Positions 43,247 to 51,680 of a DNA stretch of 64,000 nt are shown piece by piece (positions within the stretch are counted from its first letter, which is position 1; each line of letters starts with the position of its first letter). Under the pieces are notes generated by a model. The model saw only the letters and a list, made by a program, of their open reading frames with translations. It had not been told where the DNA came from and did not search any database. This stretch comes from Candidatus Zhuqueibacterota bacterium (GTDB lineage: Bacteria > Zhuqueibacterota > Zhuqueibacteria > Zhuqueibacterales > Geothermadaptataceae), in the NCBI GenBank assembly GCA_030950365.1, contig JAUZRQ010000054.1:1-64000 (forward strand). Direction: 5' to 3'. The translations under genes were made by a program, and so were the position numbers.

Positions 43247-45319
43247 TTATCGAATAACCACGAATTTCCGAAACGTCTTTTCGCCGTCGGGCGTCTCAAA
43301 AACCACGATGTACACACCGCTGACGATGACCTGACCGTATTTGGTAACCGAGTTCCAGGCCTCGTCACCGCTTCCGTCGGTATGCTCGATGGTATAGATC
43401 AGATCGCCACGCTCGGTGAATATTTTGATGGTGCATACGGGCGGCAGGTTCAGGAACATGATGCGGTCCGGACCGCTCTGCCCGAACTGCAAATCGCGAG
43501 CGCGAATGTTGTACGGATTCGGCACCACGCGGATTTCCTCCAGCGATTTGCCGGCGGCGCGCCGCAGGTAGGCCGGCTCGTTGGTCATGGTGTAGAACCG
43601 GCTGCTTTCCAGCGGCACCCCCGGATGGATGTCGTTGGTGCTGCCGTCATCGTACGACACGATGTAATAGTAATAATCGAAACCGCGTTGCGGCGTGGTA
43701 TCTTCATAGCGGTTGACAATTTCCGGGTGATCGGTTCCCGGGCCGCATTCGAAAATCAGCTCATAGGTCGAGTCCGGCACATGGATAGCGCGGTAGATGC
43801 GGTAGCCCCGGAAAGTCGGCCACGACTCGGCGTTGTCGGACCATTCGAGGATGATGCGGTCGCCACCGGAGGTCACCGTGAACTTTTCGGGCGGGGGCGG
43901 GGGCATCGGCACAGTGAAGCCCGATTTCCAGTTGGCAATGGCGCGTTTGAACGTCTGTGCCAGCGAATCCCGCCCGGTGAACACCCATGCATTTTTGTAT
44001 TCGTCCTTGTCGTTAGTGGTTGAGCCATCGGGAAGCACAAATGGCCCGGTGCCTTTCAGCCAGCGTGCACCGATGCTGAAACAGGAGTCCCGGCTCAGGC
44101 CAGCCAAGGCTTCTACCAGAACAATGTGGATGCTGTCGCCGGGAGCCAGGGTATAAGGGCCGAATCCCTGCGTATGCGAAAACCCACCTGGCGTGCCGCC
44201 GAACAGGTCGGCAAAGCCATCGCCCACTGCTTCCGCATGCGTCAGCTCCGGATGCCCGGCGGTCATGGCCGCATATTCCTGCGCCATTTTCTGCGCATTG
44301 AACTGATCATTGCCGGAGGTAATGGGATTGTCGGAGTCGAGATACATCGTGGTGGTGGGCTGATTCGGATCGTGCGACTTATCCGTGGCCGATTTATCGG
44401 CATGCAGCGTCATGACGCCCGGATGCTGGGCCGCGCTGAGCCGGCCGTCGCCGCCTTCCCCCCCCCAAGGACCACCGATGTTATCGAACGCGGCCTTAGA
44501 GTGGCGGCCATGCCAGGAGTACAGAGCCAGAAATTCTTCGCCGGTTTCCGGATAAATCACGTGCATGGTATCGTTCATCGTGTTATGCCCCCAGGATGAA
44601 GACTGCGGCAGGAAGTAGTAGCCGTACGGACCGCCCTCGCGAGATGGGGCATATCGGTACTGAAAATAGAATACCACGCCTTCCAGAGTCTGCTGGTACA
44701 CCGTGCCCTTCTTATCGATGATGCCGGTGTTTTTAAACACATAATCGTAAATGAAATAGTTGTCGTGGTTCTGCTGGCTAAACGCATAAATTTTGCGCGT
44801 CATAGTGATGCCGATGGCGGTATTCACGACATTGTACAGCATGCGGTCGGCCGGCAGGTTCTCGTCGATTTCATCGACGAAATCTAGGAAATCCAATTTG
44901 CCAGCGGGCACTCCATCCACCGTCACAATGGATTTGGGGAACCGGCCAATGAGCTTAAATTCCACCGGCATGAATTCGTTTTCTTCATCCAGCACGCGGG
45001 GCCCCACGTGCACGACTTTATAATCGAAGGTTTTATCCACCAGCGGATCGTAGTAATTGGTCGCGCCGATCCACAGCGCCTTGGCGGCCTTGCTGTCCTG
45101 ATAGCGGAATTGCGCCGGCCAACGCAGGCCGTCCTGCTGGTCGGAAACCAGATGCGTTCGTCCCACTTCGATCTCGCAACCGGCACTGGAGTACCAGTCG
45201 TGCAGCATGCCGACGGCGATCCATTTTGTTTCATCCGCAACCGCATTCTGGCCGGCATACAGCATCAGCGATAGGACGAAGGACAAAGCACGCATCACAA
45301 ACTGTCTTTTTCCGCTCAT
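43247..45319 (-). CDS. Large secreted protein A of receptor-linked pair
   Basis: A 690-aa exported protein starting at 45319 (AAGGAAAG upstream), with a signal peptide ending at QNAVA-DET. It is a paralogue of the 36695 product: shared segments include NVVNTAIGITMTRKI, FSQQNHDNYFI, AAFDNIGGP, GLSRDSCFSIGARWLK, a fibronectin type III-like domain (about 460-570), VVPNPYNIRARDLQ and a GDLIYTIEHTDGSGDEAWN tail ending KFVVIR. Nine consecutive G residues on the coding strand (44458-44466 in window coordinates) encode the Trp-Gly-Gly of GGPWGGEGGDGR, an insertion relative to the paralogue. It follows receptor A by 45 bp. Its role is unknown; I expect a surface-exposed partner of the receptor. Confidence 0.8.
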   Translation of the reverse strand: MSGKRQFVMRALSFVLSLMLYAGQNAVADETKWIAVGMLHDWYSSAGCEIEVGRTHLVSDQQDGLRWPAQFRYQDSKAAKALWIGATNYYDPLVDKTFDYKVVHVGPRVLDEENEFMPVEFKLIGRFPKSIVTVDGVPAGKLDFLDFVDEIDENLPADRMLYNVVNTAIGITMTRKIYAFSQQNHDNYFIYDYVFKNTGIIDKKGTVYQQTLEGVVFYFQYRYAPSREGGPYGYYFLPQSSSWGHNTMNDTMHVIYPETGEEFLALYSWHGRHSKAAFDNIGGPWGGEGGDGRLSAAQHPGVMTLHADKSATDKSHDPNQPTTTMYLDSDNPITSGNDQFNAQKMAQEYAAMTAGHPELTHAEAVGDGFADLFGGTPGGFSHTQGFGPYTLAPGDSIHIVLVEALAGLSRDSCFSIGARWLKGTGPFVLPDGSTTNDKDEYKNAWVFTGRDSLAQTFKRAIANWKSGFTVPMPPPPPEKFTVTSGGDRIILEWSDNAESWPTFRGYRIYRAIHVPDSTYELIFECGPGTDHPEIVNRYEDTTPQRGFDYYYYIVSYDDGSTNDIHPGVPLESSRFYTMTNEPAYLRRAAGKSLEEIRVVPNPYNIRARDLQFGQSGPDRIMFLNLPPVCTIKIFTERGDLIYTIEHTDGSGDEAWNSVTKYGQVIVSGVYIVVFETPDGEKTFRKFVVIR

Positions 45320-45364
45320 AATGGCTTTCCTTGCTTGAGGTTCAAAGCGCATCTGTTTTCAAAC

Positions 45365-48300
45365 CTAAAAGCGATAGTTGAATGTCAGACCAATGAAAAT
45401 GCTGCGCGGATTGAGGAACGTGAAAAAGGTTTGATTCGGCATATCGATGTAGGCCTTGGTATCCAGGATTTCCTTGATCCTGCCGCTGTCCACCTCTTTC
45501 CAGTTGTCGTTTACATACTGCATGTATTTCCGGGTCCTGGCATCCCAGTAAATCACCTTCGGATTCGGATCGCGGAACTGGTTGATATCAGCGACCCATT
45601 CCATGGGCTGAAATTCCACGCCCTCTTTGCGGTAATCGCCCGGGCGATCGTTACCAGGAATATTGCCATAGCCGAGGGTCTTGCCAATGTCTTCCGGCAG
45701 GTGCAACGATTTCATGTAATAGTTGAAATCATGCAGGTTAAAAAACGACACACCGGAGAAGCGGCGGATATTGAACAGGTTGAAGATGTCGGCGAAAAAG
45801 CGGACATCGAATTTATCAAAGGAGAAAGTCTTTGAAATCTTTAAATCAACATTATAGTAATCCCGCCACTGCACATTGTATTCGATTCCGGGGACATTGT
45901 TGGGATTCCAGGTAAACCAGCTCCCGGCCGTCCAGTAGCCGATGAAATTGAAATTCCATCCGGCCAGCGGACGGTGCCCGGCAAGCATCGGGCCAAAATC
46001 CTGCGGAGTGTGCAGATTCAGTGTGGACTTCACCCGCGGACGGGGCCGGGGTTTGAATTGAGGCGGATTGCGGCGCAAATATTCGCGCTGTTCGGCCGGA
46101 TTCTCGTAATAGATCGCCGAGCCGAAATACGCCGAGGTCCCCACCCGGTACTCGTAGTTGATATGGCCGGTAAACCAACGGCCCCACATTTTGGTCAGCT
46201 CGAGCTCGAAGCCGCGAATATCTTCGTAGCTGTTGTTGGTCAGCTTGCGGTAATTGACCTTGCCATCGAAGCTGATGTAGCGGACCCAGAATTCCTGATC
46301 CGTGATATCTTTGTAGTAAGCGGAAATATGTAGCAGGTAGTTACTGAACAGCGCGTGCTCATAGCCCAGCTCGTAGGCCACGGTTTTAGCCAGGGGGATG
46401 GTCGGATTGCCGATAAAATCCACCTGATTGGTGAGCGAACGCTGCACGCGGTACAACCGCTCGGATGTGGCCACCTGGCGGTAGTGACCATAGTTGAAAT
46501 ACAGCTTGGAATTCTCGGTAATCGGATGCGACACCGCGAGCCGCGGGCTGAATGTCAGCCGCGGTTCGGCGCGCTTCTTCAGGAATTTTTCCTCATCCTC
46601 CGGCCGGAATTTCTGCGAGAAAAATTCGCGATCGTAATCGGTTACATCGTACCAGTTGCCATTGGGATTGGTGTATTCCGTCACAAGACCGACGATGGAA
46701 ATGAAGCCTTTGAATTCCAGCTTGTCTTGCAAATAATAGGTAAGGCGGTAAGGATTGCGACGGATGCGCGTCCAGGTGTTGCCTTCCGGCAGGAATTTAT
46801 TCACCATGCCGAAACTCATGTTGAAATCATCATAAACGAACTCGAGCCCAGTTTTGACCTGGTTGTTGCTGTTGATCTGACTGATCAGGTCGATTTTGGC
46901 CGTGGTTGTGGTCACCCGGCTGTAGTCGCGAGAGGTGCTGACCGCGCCGCCCATCCCCAGACCGTCGATGCCAAACACCGGGTTCTCTTCAAAACCGTAC
47001 GGCGCTTCATCCACGAAGTATCCGGGGAAAATTTCGTATTTTTTGGTACGGTCGCGATGCCGGCCAGGCGCCGTGAAGTATTTCTTACCCACGCGCTTGA
47101 CATAAACCTCGTAGAACGTGCTCGGACTCAATACATGCGTGAATTTCGCGGACAGCGCATGGTAATAGCGCGAAGTCGGCGACCAGTAGATGTTGGTGTA
47201 AATCCGCCAGGGCACGGTGAAGCCGGCACGGTTCATTTGTCTGGCCACGTCATACACGCTGGTCATCATGGCCGTGCCGCCACTGCGGGACAGTGACGTT
47301 CCGTGAGTTTCGCCATAAATGCCTAGAACCGAGAGCTTCATATTGGAGCCGACGTCCGAGGTCAGCTTCAGCATAAGAGTTTGCTTGGTAAGCGCGTCGC
47401 GAGATAGCTCGATGAGATACATGTCGCGTTCCTGCCGGTAGGACGCGTAAAATCGTAAGTTCCCGAGCATTTTACTCACCAGCGGCACCGGTCCGCCAAA
47501 TCCCGCGTCGATGTAGTAATCCGGCTTATCGATTTCACCCTGTTTGCGGTGCTCCCACATGAAAATACGCTGTGCCGCTTCCGGAGTCAGATCATTGGTC
47601 GGATCATCATCCTGCAGGGTGCGCTCAGAAACCGCCACCCAGCCCTCGAATTCCGGATACTGGCGCTGCATGAACTCGTCCCAGGCGCCGTTTTTGGTGC
47701 CGGTCCAGCACACCGCCGGGTCCAGATACGGCCGCAGCCAGAACGAGTTGGGATCGTACGGCGAAATGCCGAAATGCTTGGGAGCCGGCGGACGGATCTT
47801 GTAGGTGATGGTGCCGGTATAGCGGTCCGGATCGCCCTCTTTGGTGACCACGTTGACCACACCGGATCGCAGGTTGTGATATTCCGCCCCGAAACCGCCG
47901 GTCTGCACCGAGACTTCCTGCACAGCGCTCAAGGGAATTTCTGCGATAGGACGATTGGTACGCTCATCGCGCAGGACCACGCCATCTACCATGAACAACG
48001 CCTGATCCGGCCCGCTACCGCGGATAGACAAGCCCGACGTGATTCCGGCTTGTAAGCCTATAATCTCGCTTACCGAGGTCATGGGCAAATCGCGAATCTG
48101 ATTCGAAGTGATGCTTTTATGACTGGCGGCCACATCCGGCTGCACCACCGGCCGTTCCGCCAATACCACCACCTCTTCGGTGGCCAGCACCACCGGCGTC
48201 ATTTCAATATCAATATTGGCAGTCAAATCGATCTGCACGCGCACATTCTGTATGGTGACATCGGCATAGCCAATCATGGTGGCCTTCAGTTTGTACACCC

Positions 48301-48514
48301 CCGGAGGCACATTCAGGATCACATAATAGCCGTCTGTATTGGTCGCCGCACCGATGGATGTGCCCTCCAGGAAGACATTGACCCCGGGCAGGGCTTCCCC
48401 GGTTTTCTTGTCCCTGACCGTGCCCGCAATTTTGCCGGTCGTGCCGGCGTAAATCGAGCTGCTCATCAGCACCAGGACAAGAGAAAGGCAAAAGCGGCGG
48501 AGCGCTGTGCTCAT
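45365..48514 (-). CDS. TonB-dependent receptor A with carboxypeptidase-regulatory domain
   Basis: A 1049-aa receptor and the first gene of the long export locus. GGAGG lies 7 bp before the ATG. The signal peptide ends at SSIYA-GTTG, the same mature start as the paralogue at 38873. A CarboxypepD_reg-like domain follows (GTTGKIAGTVRDKKTGEALP), then the VVLATEEVVVLAERPVVQPD box and a plug with GLSIRGSGPDQALFMVDGVVLRDE. The barrel ends in FIGLTFNYRF, a canonical C-terminal aromatic. The Ca-loop-like insertion of receptor B is missing, so extracellular loops differ while the barrel skeleton is conserved. This suggests duplication followed by divergence in ligand specificity. Energy would come from a TonB complex encoded elsewhere. 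Confidence 0.93.
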   Translation of the reverse strand: MSTALRRFCLSLVLVLMSSSIYAGTTGKIAGTVRDKKTGEALPGVNVFLEGTSIGAATNTDGYYVILNVPPGVYKLKATMIGYADVTIQNVRVQIDLTANIDIEMTPVVLATEEVVVLAERPVVQPDVAASHKSITSNQIRDLPMTSVSEIIGLQAGITSGLSIRGSGPDQALFMVDGVVLRDERTNRPIAEIPLSAVQEVSVQTGGFGAEYHNLRSGVVNVVTKEGDPDRYTGTITYKIRPPAPKHFGISPYDPNSFWLRPYLDPAVCWTGTKNGAWDEFMQRQYPEFEGWVAVSERTLQDDDPTNDLTPEAAQRIFMWEHRKQGEIDKPDYYIDAGFGGPVPLVSKMLGNLRFYASYRQERDMYLIELSRDALTKQTLMLKLTSDVGSNMKLSVLGIYGETHGTSLSRSGGTAMMTSVYDVARQMNRAGFTVPWRIYTNIYWSPTSRYYHALSAKFTHVLSPSTFYEVYVKRVGKKYFTAPGRHRDRTKKYEIFPGYFVDEAPYGFEENPVFGIDGLGMGGAVSTSRDYSRVTTTTAKIDLISQINSNNQVKTGLEFVYDDFNMSFGMVNKFLPEGNTWTRIRRNPYRLTYYLQDKLEFKGFISIVGLVTEYTNPNGNWYDVTDYDREFFSQKFRPEDEEKFLKKRAEPRLTFSPRLAVSHPITENSKLYFNYGHYRQVATSERLYRVQRSLTNQVDFIGNPTIPLAKTVAYELGYEHALFSNYLLHISAYYKDITDQEFWVRYISFDGKVNYRKLTNNSYEDIRGFELELTKMWGRWFTGHINYEYRVGTSAYFGSAIYYENPAEQREYLRRNPPQFKPRPRPRVKSTLNLHTPQDFGPMLAGHRPLAGWNFNFIGYWTAGSWFTWNPNNVPGIEYNVQWRDYYNVDLKISKTFSFDKFDVRFFADIFNLFNIRRFSGVSFFNLHDFNYYMKSLHLPEDIGKTLGYGNIPGNDRPGDYRKEGVEFQPMEWVADINQFRDPNPKVIYWDARTRKYMQYVNDNWKEVDSGRIKEILDTKAYIDMPNQTFFTFLNPRSIFIGLTFNYRF

Positions 48515-49340
48515 GTTTCATCCTCCAGTCATTTGACCCAATTTTTTCAAGTAATGAACAAATTCACGCGAAAAGGAAAACTTCACCATGAGCTTTTGGT
48601 CAATTCCTTTCCTCACGCCTGAAAACCTTGGTTAAGTTGCTTTTTGAATTGATATAAATGCCTGTACTAAAAGGAGAGGTCGTATCTCGCCCGATAATTG
48701 CCTGTACTAATTTTAATAAATCCAATGTGTTTCATCATCCAATATTCTGCGATTGGCACCATTTATCCAACTCTGGATACCGGGCTTCCTGCCGGGCGGG
48801 CTTAAAAACGGTACTGCATATTCAAACCATATGCACCGTCGATGTTCGATACCATGTGCCCTTAAAAAGTCGGGTGATGAATCCAATCAAAGCAGCGAAA
48901 TCACCTGTTTTGGTTCTTTTCCGGAATTGCAGATCAAGCAGACTCGACACCACGGCCTCGCTATCGTCCAGACATTCAGGGGGAACTCTAAGGAAGAAAG
49001 AAAGCGCCGGTCTCGATGATTTCTGCTGTTTTGAATAGAGGTGTGTGGCCTTCAACGATCGAATTTTTGTTTACTAACAATTCTTTGTTTATTCAACCAA
49101 TAAATTGTTCGCTTAAAAAAAACTTTACCGCTGAGATGAGACCGATTTTCTGAGGATTGGTTTACAAAAGTATAAAACGAATATCGCAAAAAATCAAGTA
49201 TAAATGTCCATTTAGACAATTTATTGAATTTCCTGTTAAATTTAATGCTTTGACTGCCTTAATGCCGTTTTGCAGCAACGACTGAGCGCCAGACACAAGC
49301 AGATTCCACATCCAGCGCCGGATGATCAATCCATATCCTC
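48515..49340. other. AT-rich non-coding region upstream of the export locus
   Basis: 826 bp. It should contain the promoter of the 18-kb export locus (minus strand) and the 3' end signals of the muramidase gene. TGCCTGTACTAA occurs twice, 40 bp apart (48659-48670 and 48699-48710), a possible pair of regulator sites. Around 49066-49110 TTTGTTTA is repeated and AACAATT/AATTGTT form a short inverted repeat. Short open frames here lack features of genes. Confidence 0.55.
48659..48710. repeat. 12-bp direct repeat upstream of receptor A
   Basis: TGCCTGTACTAA is present at 48659-48670 and 48699-48710, about 150-195 bp upstream of the receptor A start codon. The 40-bp spacing is close to four helical turns, compatible with cooperative regulator binding. 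No known regulator motif is recognised. Confidence 0.45.
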
Positions 49341-50570
49341 TCAATAAATCAAATATTTCCGCCGCTTTTGCATGAACCAACGCAAATCGGCCTCCCAGCT
49401 TCGCATGATGGCATCCGGATGTTGGCCGGCCAGCAGGGCCAGACGCACTTTGTCGGTGCCCATGGCGCGATCGAACTGTTTCTTTCGTGGCGTGCGGAAG
49501 ATGTTGTGGCGCTGATACAATGTGAGCAGCGCATGCAAAAGGTGCATCTGAGTGCGCATGGGAGAAAATTTGACCGGATCCAGAATGTGGATTTGAACGC
49601 CGCCCAGCTCCTGATTCTGAAAACGAAAGTAGTACGGCCGGAAATAGCACGGACGAAAATACACGCCGGGCAGGTTGCGCCGGTTCAGCTCGGCGGCCAG
49701 CCGCTCCGGATCGATCCATTTCTGGCCGATGAGCTGGAAGGGCTGCGTGTAGCCAACGCCCTCGGATACGGTTTGCAATTCGCCAATGATACCGGTCGTG
49801 GCGCAGTACAGCGCGGTCTTGGCGTGCGGAATGTGTGGTGACGTCGCCACCCACTGCAGCCCGGTATCCGGCCAGCGCATGTCGCGGCGGTAACCCCGCA
49901 TGGGCACCACGCTCAAATCGCAGTGAATACCAAACTCGTTGTTGATAAACCGCGCCAGCTCCCCGACGGTCATGCCGTAAATGTACGGAATCGGATACAG
50001 GCCGATGAACGATTTGAAATTTTCTTCCAGCACCGGCCCTTCGATGAGCTCGCCGCCCAGCGGATTGGGCCGGTCGAGCACCACAAACGGGATGCCTTTT
50101 TCCGCAGCGGCCTGCATGGCCAGGGCCATGGTGTAAATGTACGTGTAAGTGCGGTTGCCGATGTCCTGAATGTCGTACACCAGCATGTCGATGTTTTTAA
50201 GCATCTCCGACGTGGGCTTGCGTACGCGACCGTAAAGGCTGTACACCGGCAGGCCGGTCTTTTTATCCACGTAGCTGGCGACCCGCTTGCCGGCCATGAT
50301 GTTGCCGCGCACGCCGTGCTCGGGCCCGAACAGGGCCACCAGCCGCACGCCCGGCGCGTTTTTCAATACGTCGATGGTCGATCGCAAATCTGCGGTCACG
50401 CCTGTGGGATTGGTAATCAGCCCAACCTGTCGGCCCTGCAATAAATCAAAATGCCGTTCGATCAGCACATCGATGCCGGGCTTGACCTGTGCTCTTACGG
50501 AATAGGCATTAATGATGGAAACCATTAGAACCACAAACAACATGGAACAATAACGCTTGAACCGATTCAT
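49341..50570 (-). CDS. namZ: NamZ/DUF1343 exo-beta-N-acetylmuramidase
   Basis: A 409-aa exported protein of the DUF1343 family. Characterised members (NamZ) release MurNAc from the non-reducing ends of peptidoglycan fragments. The signal peptide runs from the start at 50570 to SVRAQ; a 14-codon longer frame is possible. Family motifs: GLITNPTGVTADLRSTIDVL, LFGPEHGVRGN (with the Glu-His pair), DMLVYDIQDIGNRTYTYIYTMALAM, VVLDRPNPLGG, and EGVGYTQPFQLIG. The length is normal. Two genes upstream on the same strand is an AmpG-like muropeptide permease, with a GNAT protein between. That supports a peptidoglycan salvage role in the periplasm. Confidence 0.92.
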   Translation of the reverse strand: MNRFKRYCSMLFVVLMVSIINAYSVRAQVKPGIDVLIERHFDLLQGRQVGLITNPTGVTADLRSTIDVLKNAPGVRLVALFGPEHGVRGNIMAGKRVASYVDKKTGLPVYSLYGRVRKPTSEMLKNIDMLVYDIQDIGNRTYTYIYTMALAMQAAAEKGIPFVVLDRPNPLGGELIEGPVLEENFKSFIGLYPIPYIYGMTVGELARFINNEFGIHCDLSVVPMRGYRRDMRWPDTGLQWVATSPHIPHAKTALYCATTGIIGELQTVSEGVGYTQPFQLIGQKWIDPERLAAELNRRNLPGVYFRPCYFRPYYFRFQNQELGGVQIHILDPVKFSPMRTQMHLLHALLTLYQRHNIFRTPRKKQFDRAMGTDKVRLALLAGQHPDAIMRSWEADLRWFMQKRRKYLIY

Positions 50571-50780
50571 AGGACCATCAACCGTTCTACATTTTTGTGC
50601 CATCATATCCACTGATGCAACCCGTTATCATCGCGGCTCCGCCAGCCAACAGATACTGGAATCTTTTTCCAGAAATCATAGAATAAAAGTTGGGCCGGTC
50701 ATTGGCTTCCGACGGATAGCCGCTGAGAACCGAAATGTCCTATCGTGGAGCAGGTGGAATCATTCTGTAAGCCCAGATTT

Positions 50781-51680
50781 TTAAAGCGTCTTTTGATAGC
50801 GGTAAAACACGCGCGAGATTTCGGCACCGGCATAATGTAGATAAAACGCAATCGGGCCGACCCAGGGGATGGTGGCAAAGCGGTGCCCCTGCTCCTTGAT
50901 GTCCTTCAAACAGCGTCGCAGCAGCACACCGCCGATGCCCTTGCCGCGGTAGTCCGGATCGGTGCCCATGGGGCCGAACCAGCCGGTACGGAAATTGTTG
51001 CAATCGTGGGCGGAAAAGGCCACCACGCGGCCATCCACCAGCGCCAGGTGGAGACTGATGGGGTAGTTTAGCAAACTGCGCTGCACCTCTTCAATCCACG
51101 CCGGCCAGTGCTGCCGCAACAGCGTTTCCAGGTCCTCCCAATCGCCCATGATGGCGCGGCGGACTTCGATCCCCTTCCCGGCCAGCCGCTGCTCCTCCGC
51201 CTCCGTATCGAAATTCTCGCGGCTCAAATCCGCCTCCATGTTCCAGGTCTCGCCGATGCGCTCGTAGCTCTGTTTTTCAAAAAACACCATGCCGCGCGTG
51301 TAGCGTGCATCGATGCCCGGATTGAGGTAGTTCGGCGCCGATTCGCACACCCGCACCACCGGCGCGCCTCCGGCCTTCAATCGCTGTTCCACTTCTTTCA
51401 CCAGGCGACTGCCAATGCCGCGCCGCTGGAATCTTTCATCCACCACCAGCAACTTGATGAATCCCGCGTTTTCGGGCATGCCGGTACGGATCAAGCCCAT
51501 GATGAAGGCGATGATGGTGTTGTCATGCTCCACCACCAGCGCCAGCTCCTCGCTGAAATCTTTGTCGTCCCAGACTTTTTCTTCCAGCAATTCCGGCGTG
51601 AGCTGGTCATAACGCATGTTGCGATTCCACAGGGCCAGCAGCGCCTCGATGTCGCTATCGCGAAGGTGCCGCATTTTCAT
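50781..51680 (-). CDS. Double-GNAT-domain acetyltransferase
   Basis: A 299-aa cytosolic protein with two tandem GNAT folds. The first (about 1-150) has acetyl-CoA loop FQRRGIGSRLV. The second (about 170-299) has YRGKGIGGVLLRR. Both match the R/Q-x-x-G-x-G/A motif, so both might bind acetyl-CoA. Its ATG overlaps the stop of the AmpG-like gene (ATGA), so the two are translationally coupled. It precedes namZ by about 210 bp. In this context it could acetylate an amino sugar or recycled peptide, but the substrate cannot be read from the sequence. Confidence 0.9.
   Translation of the reverse strand: MKMRHLRDSDIEALLALWNRNMRYDQLTPELLEEKVWDDKDFSEELALVVEHDNTIIAFIMGLIRTGMPENAGFIKLLVVDERFQRRGIGSRLVKEVEQRLKAGGAPVVRVCESAPNYLNPGIDARYTRGMVFFEKQSYERIGETWNMEADLSRENFDTEAEEQRLAGKGIEVRRAIMGDWEDLETLLRQHWPAWIEEVQRSLLNYPISLHLALVDGRVVAFSAHDCNNFRTGWFGPMGTDPDYRGKGIGGVLLRRCLKDIKEQGHRFATIPWVGPIAFYLHYAGAEISRVFYRYQKTL

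Noticed and set aside
41797-43257. 486-codon open frame on the plus strand
   Set aside because: It spans the junction of receptor B and the PorV-like gene in antisense. It has no signal, motif or ribosome site.
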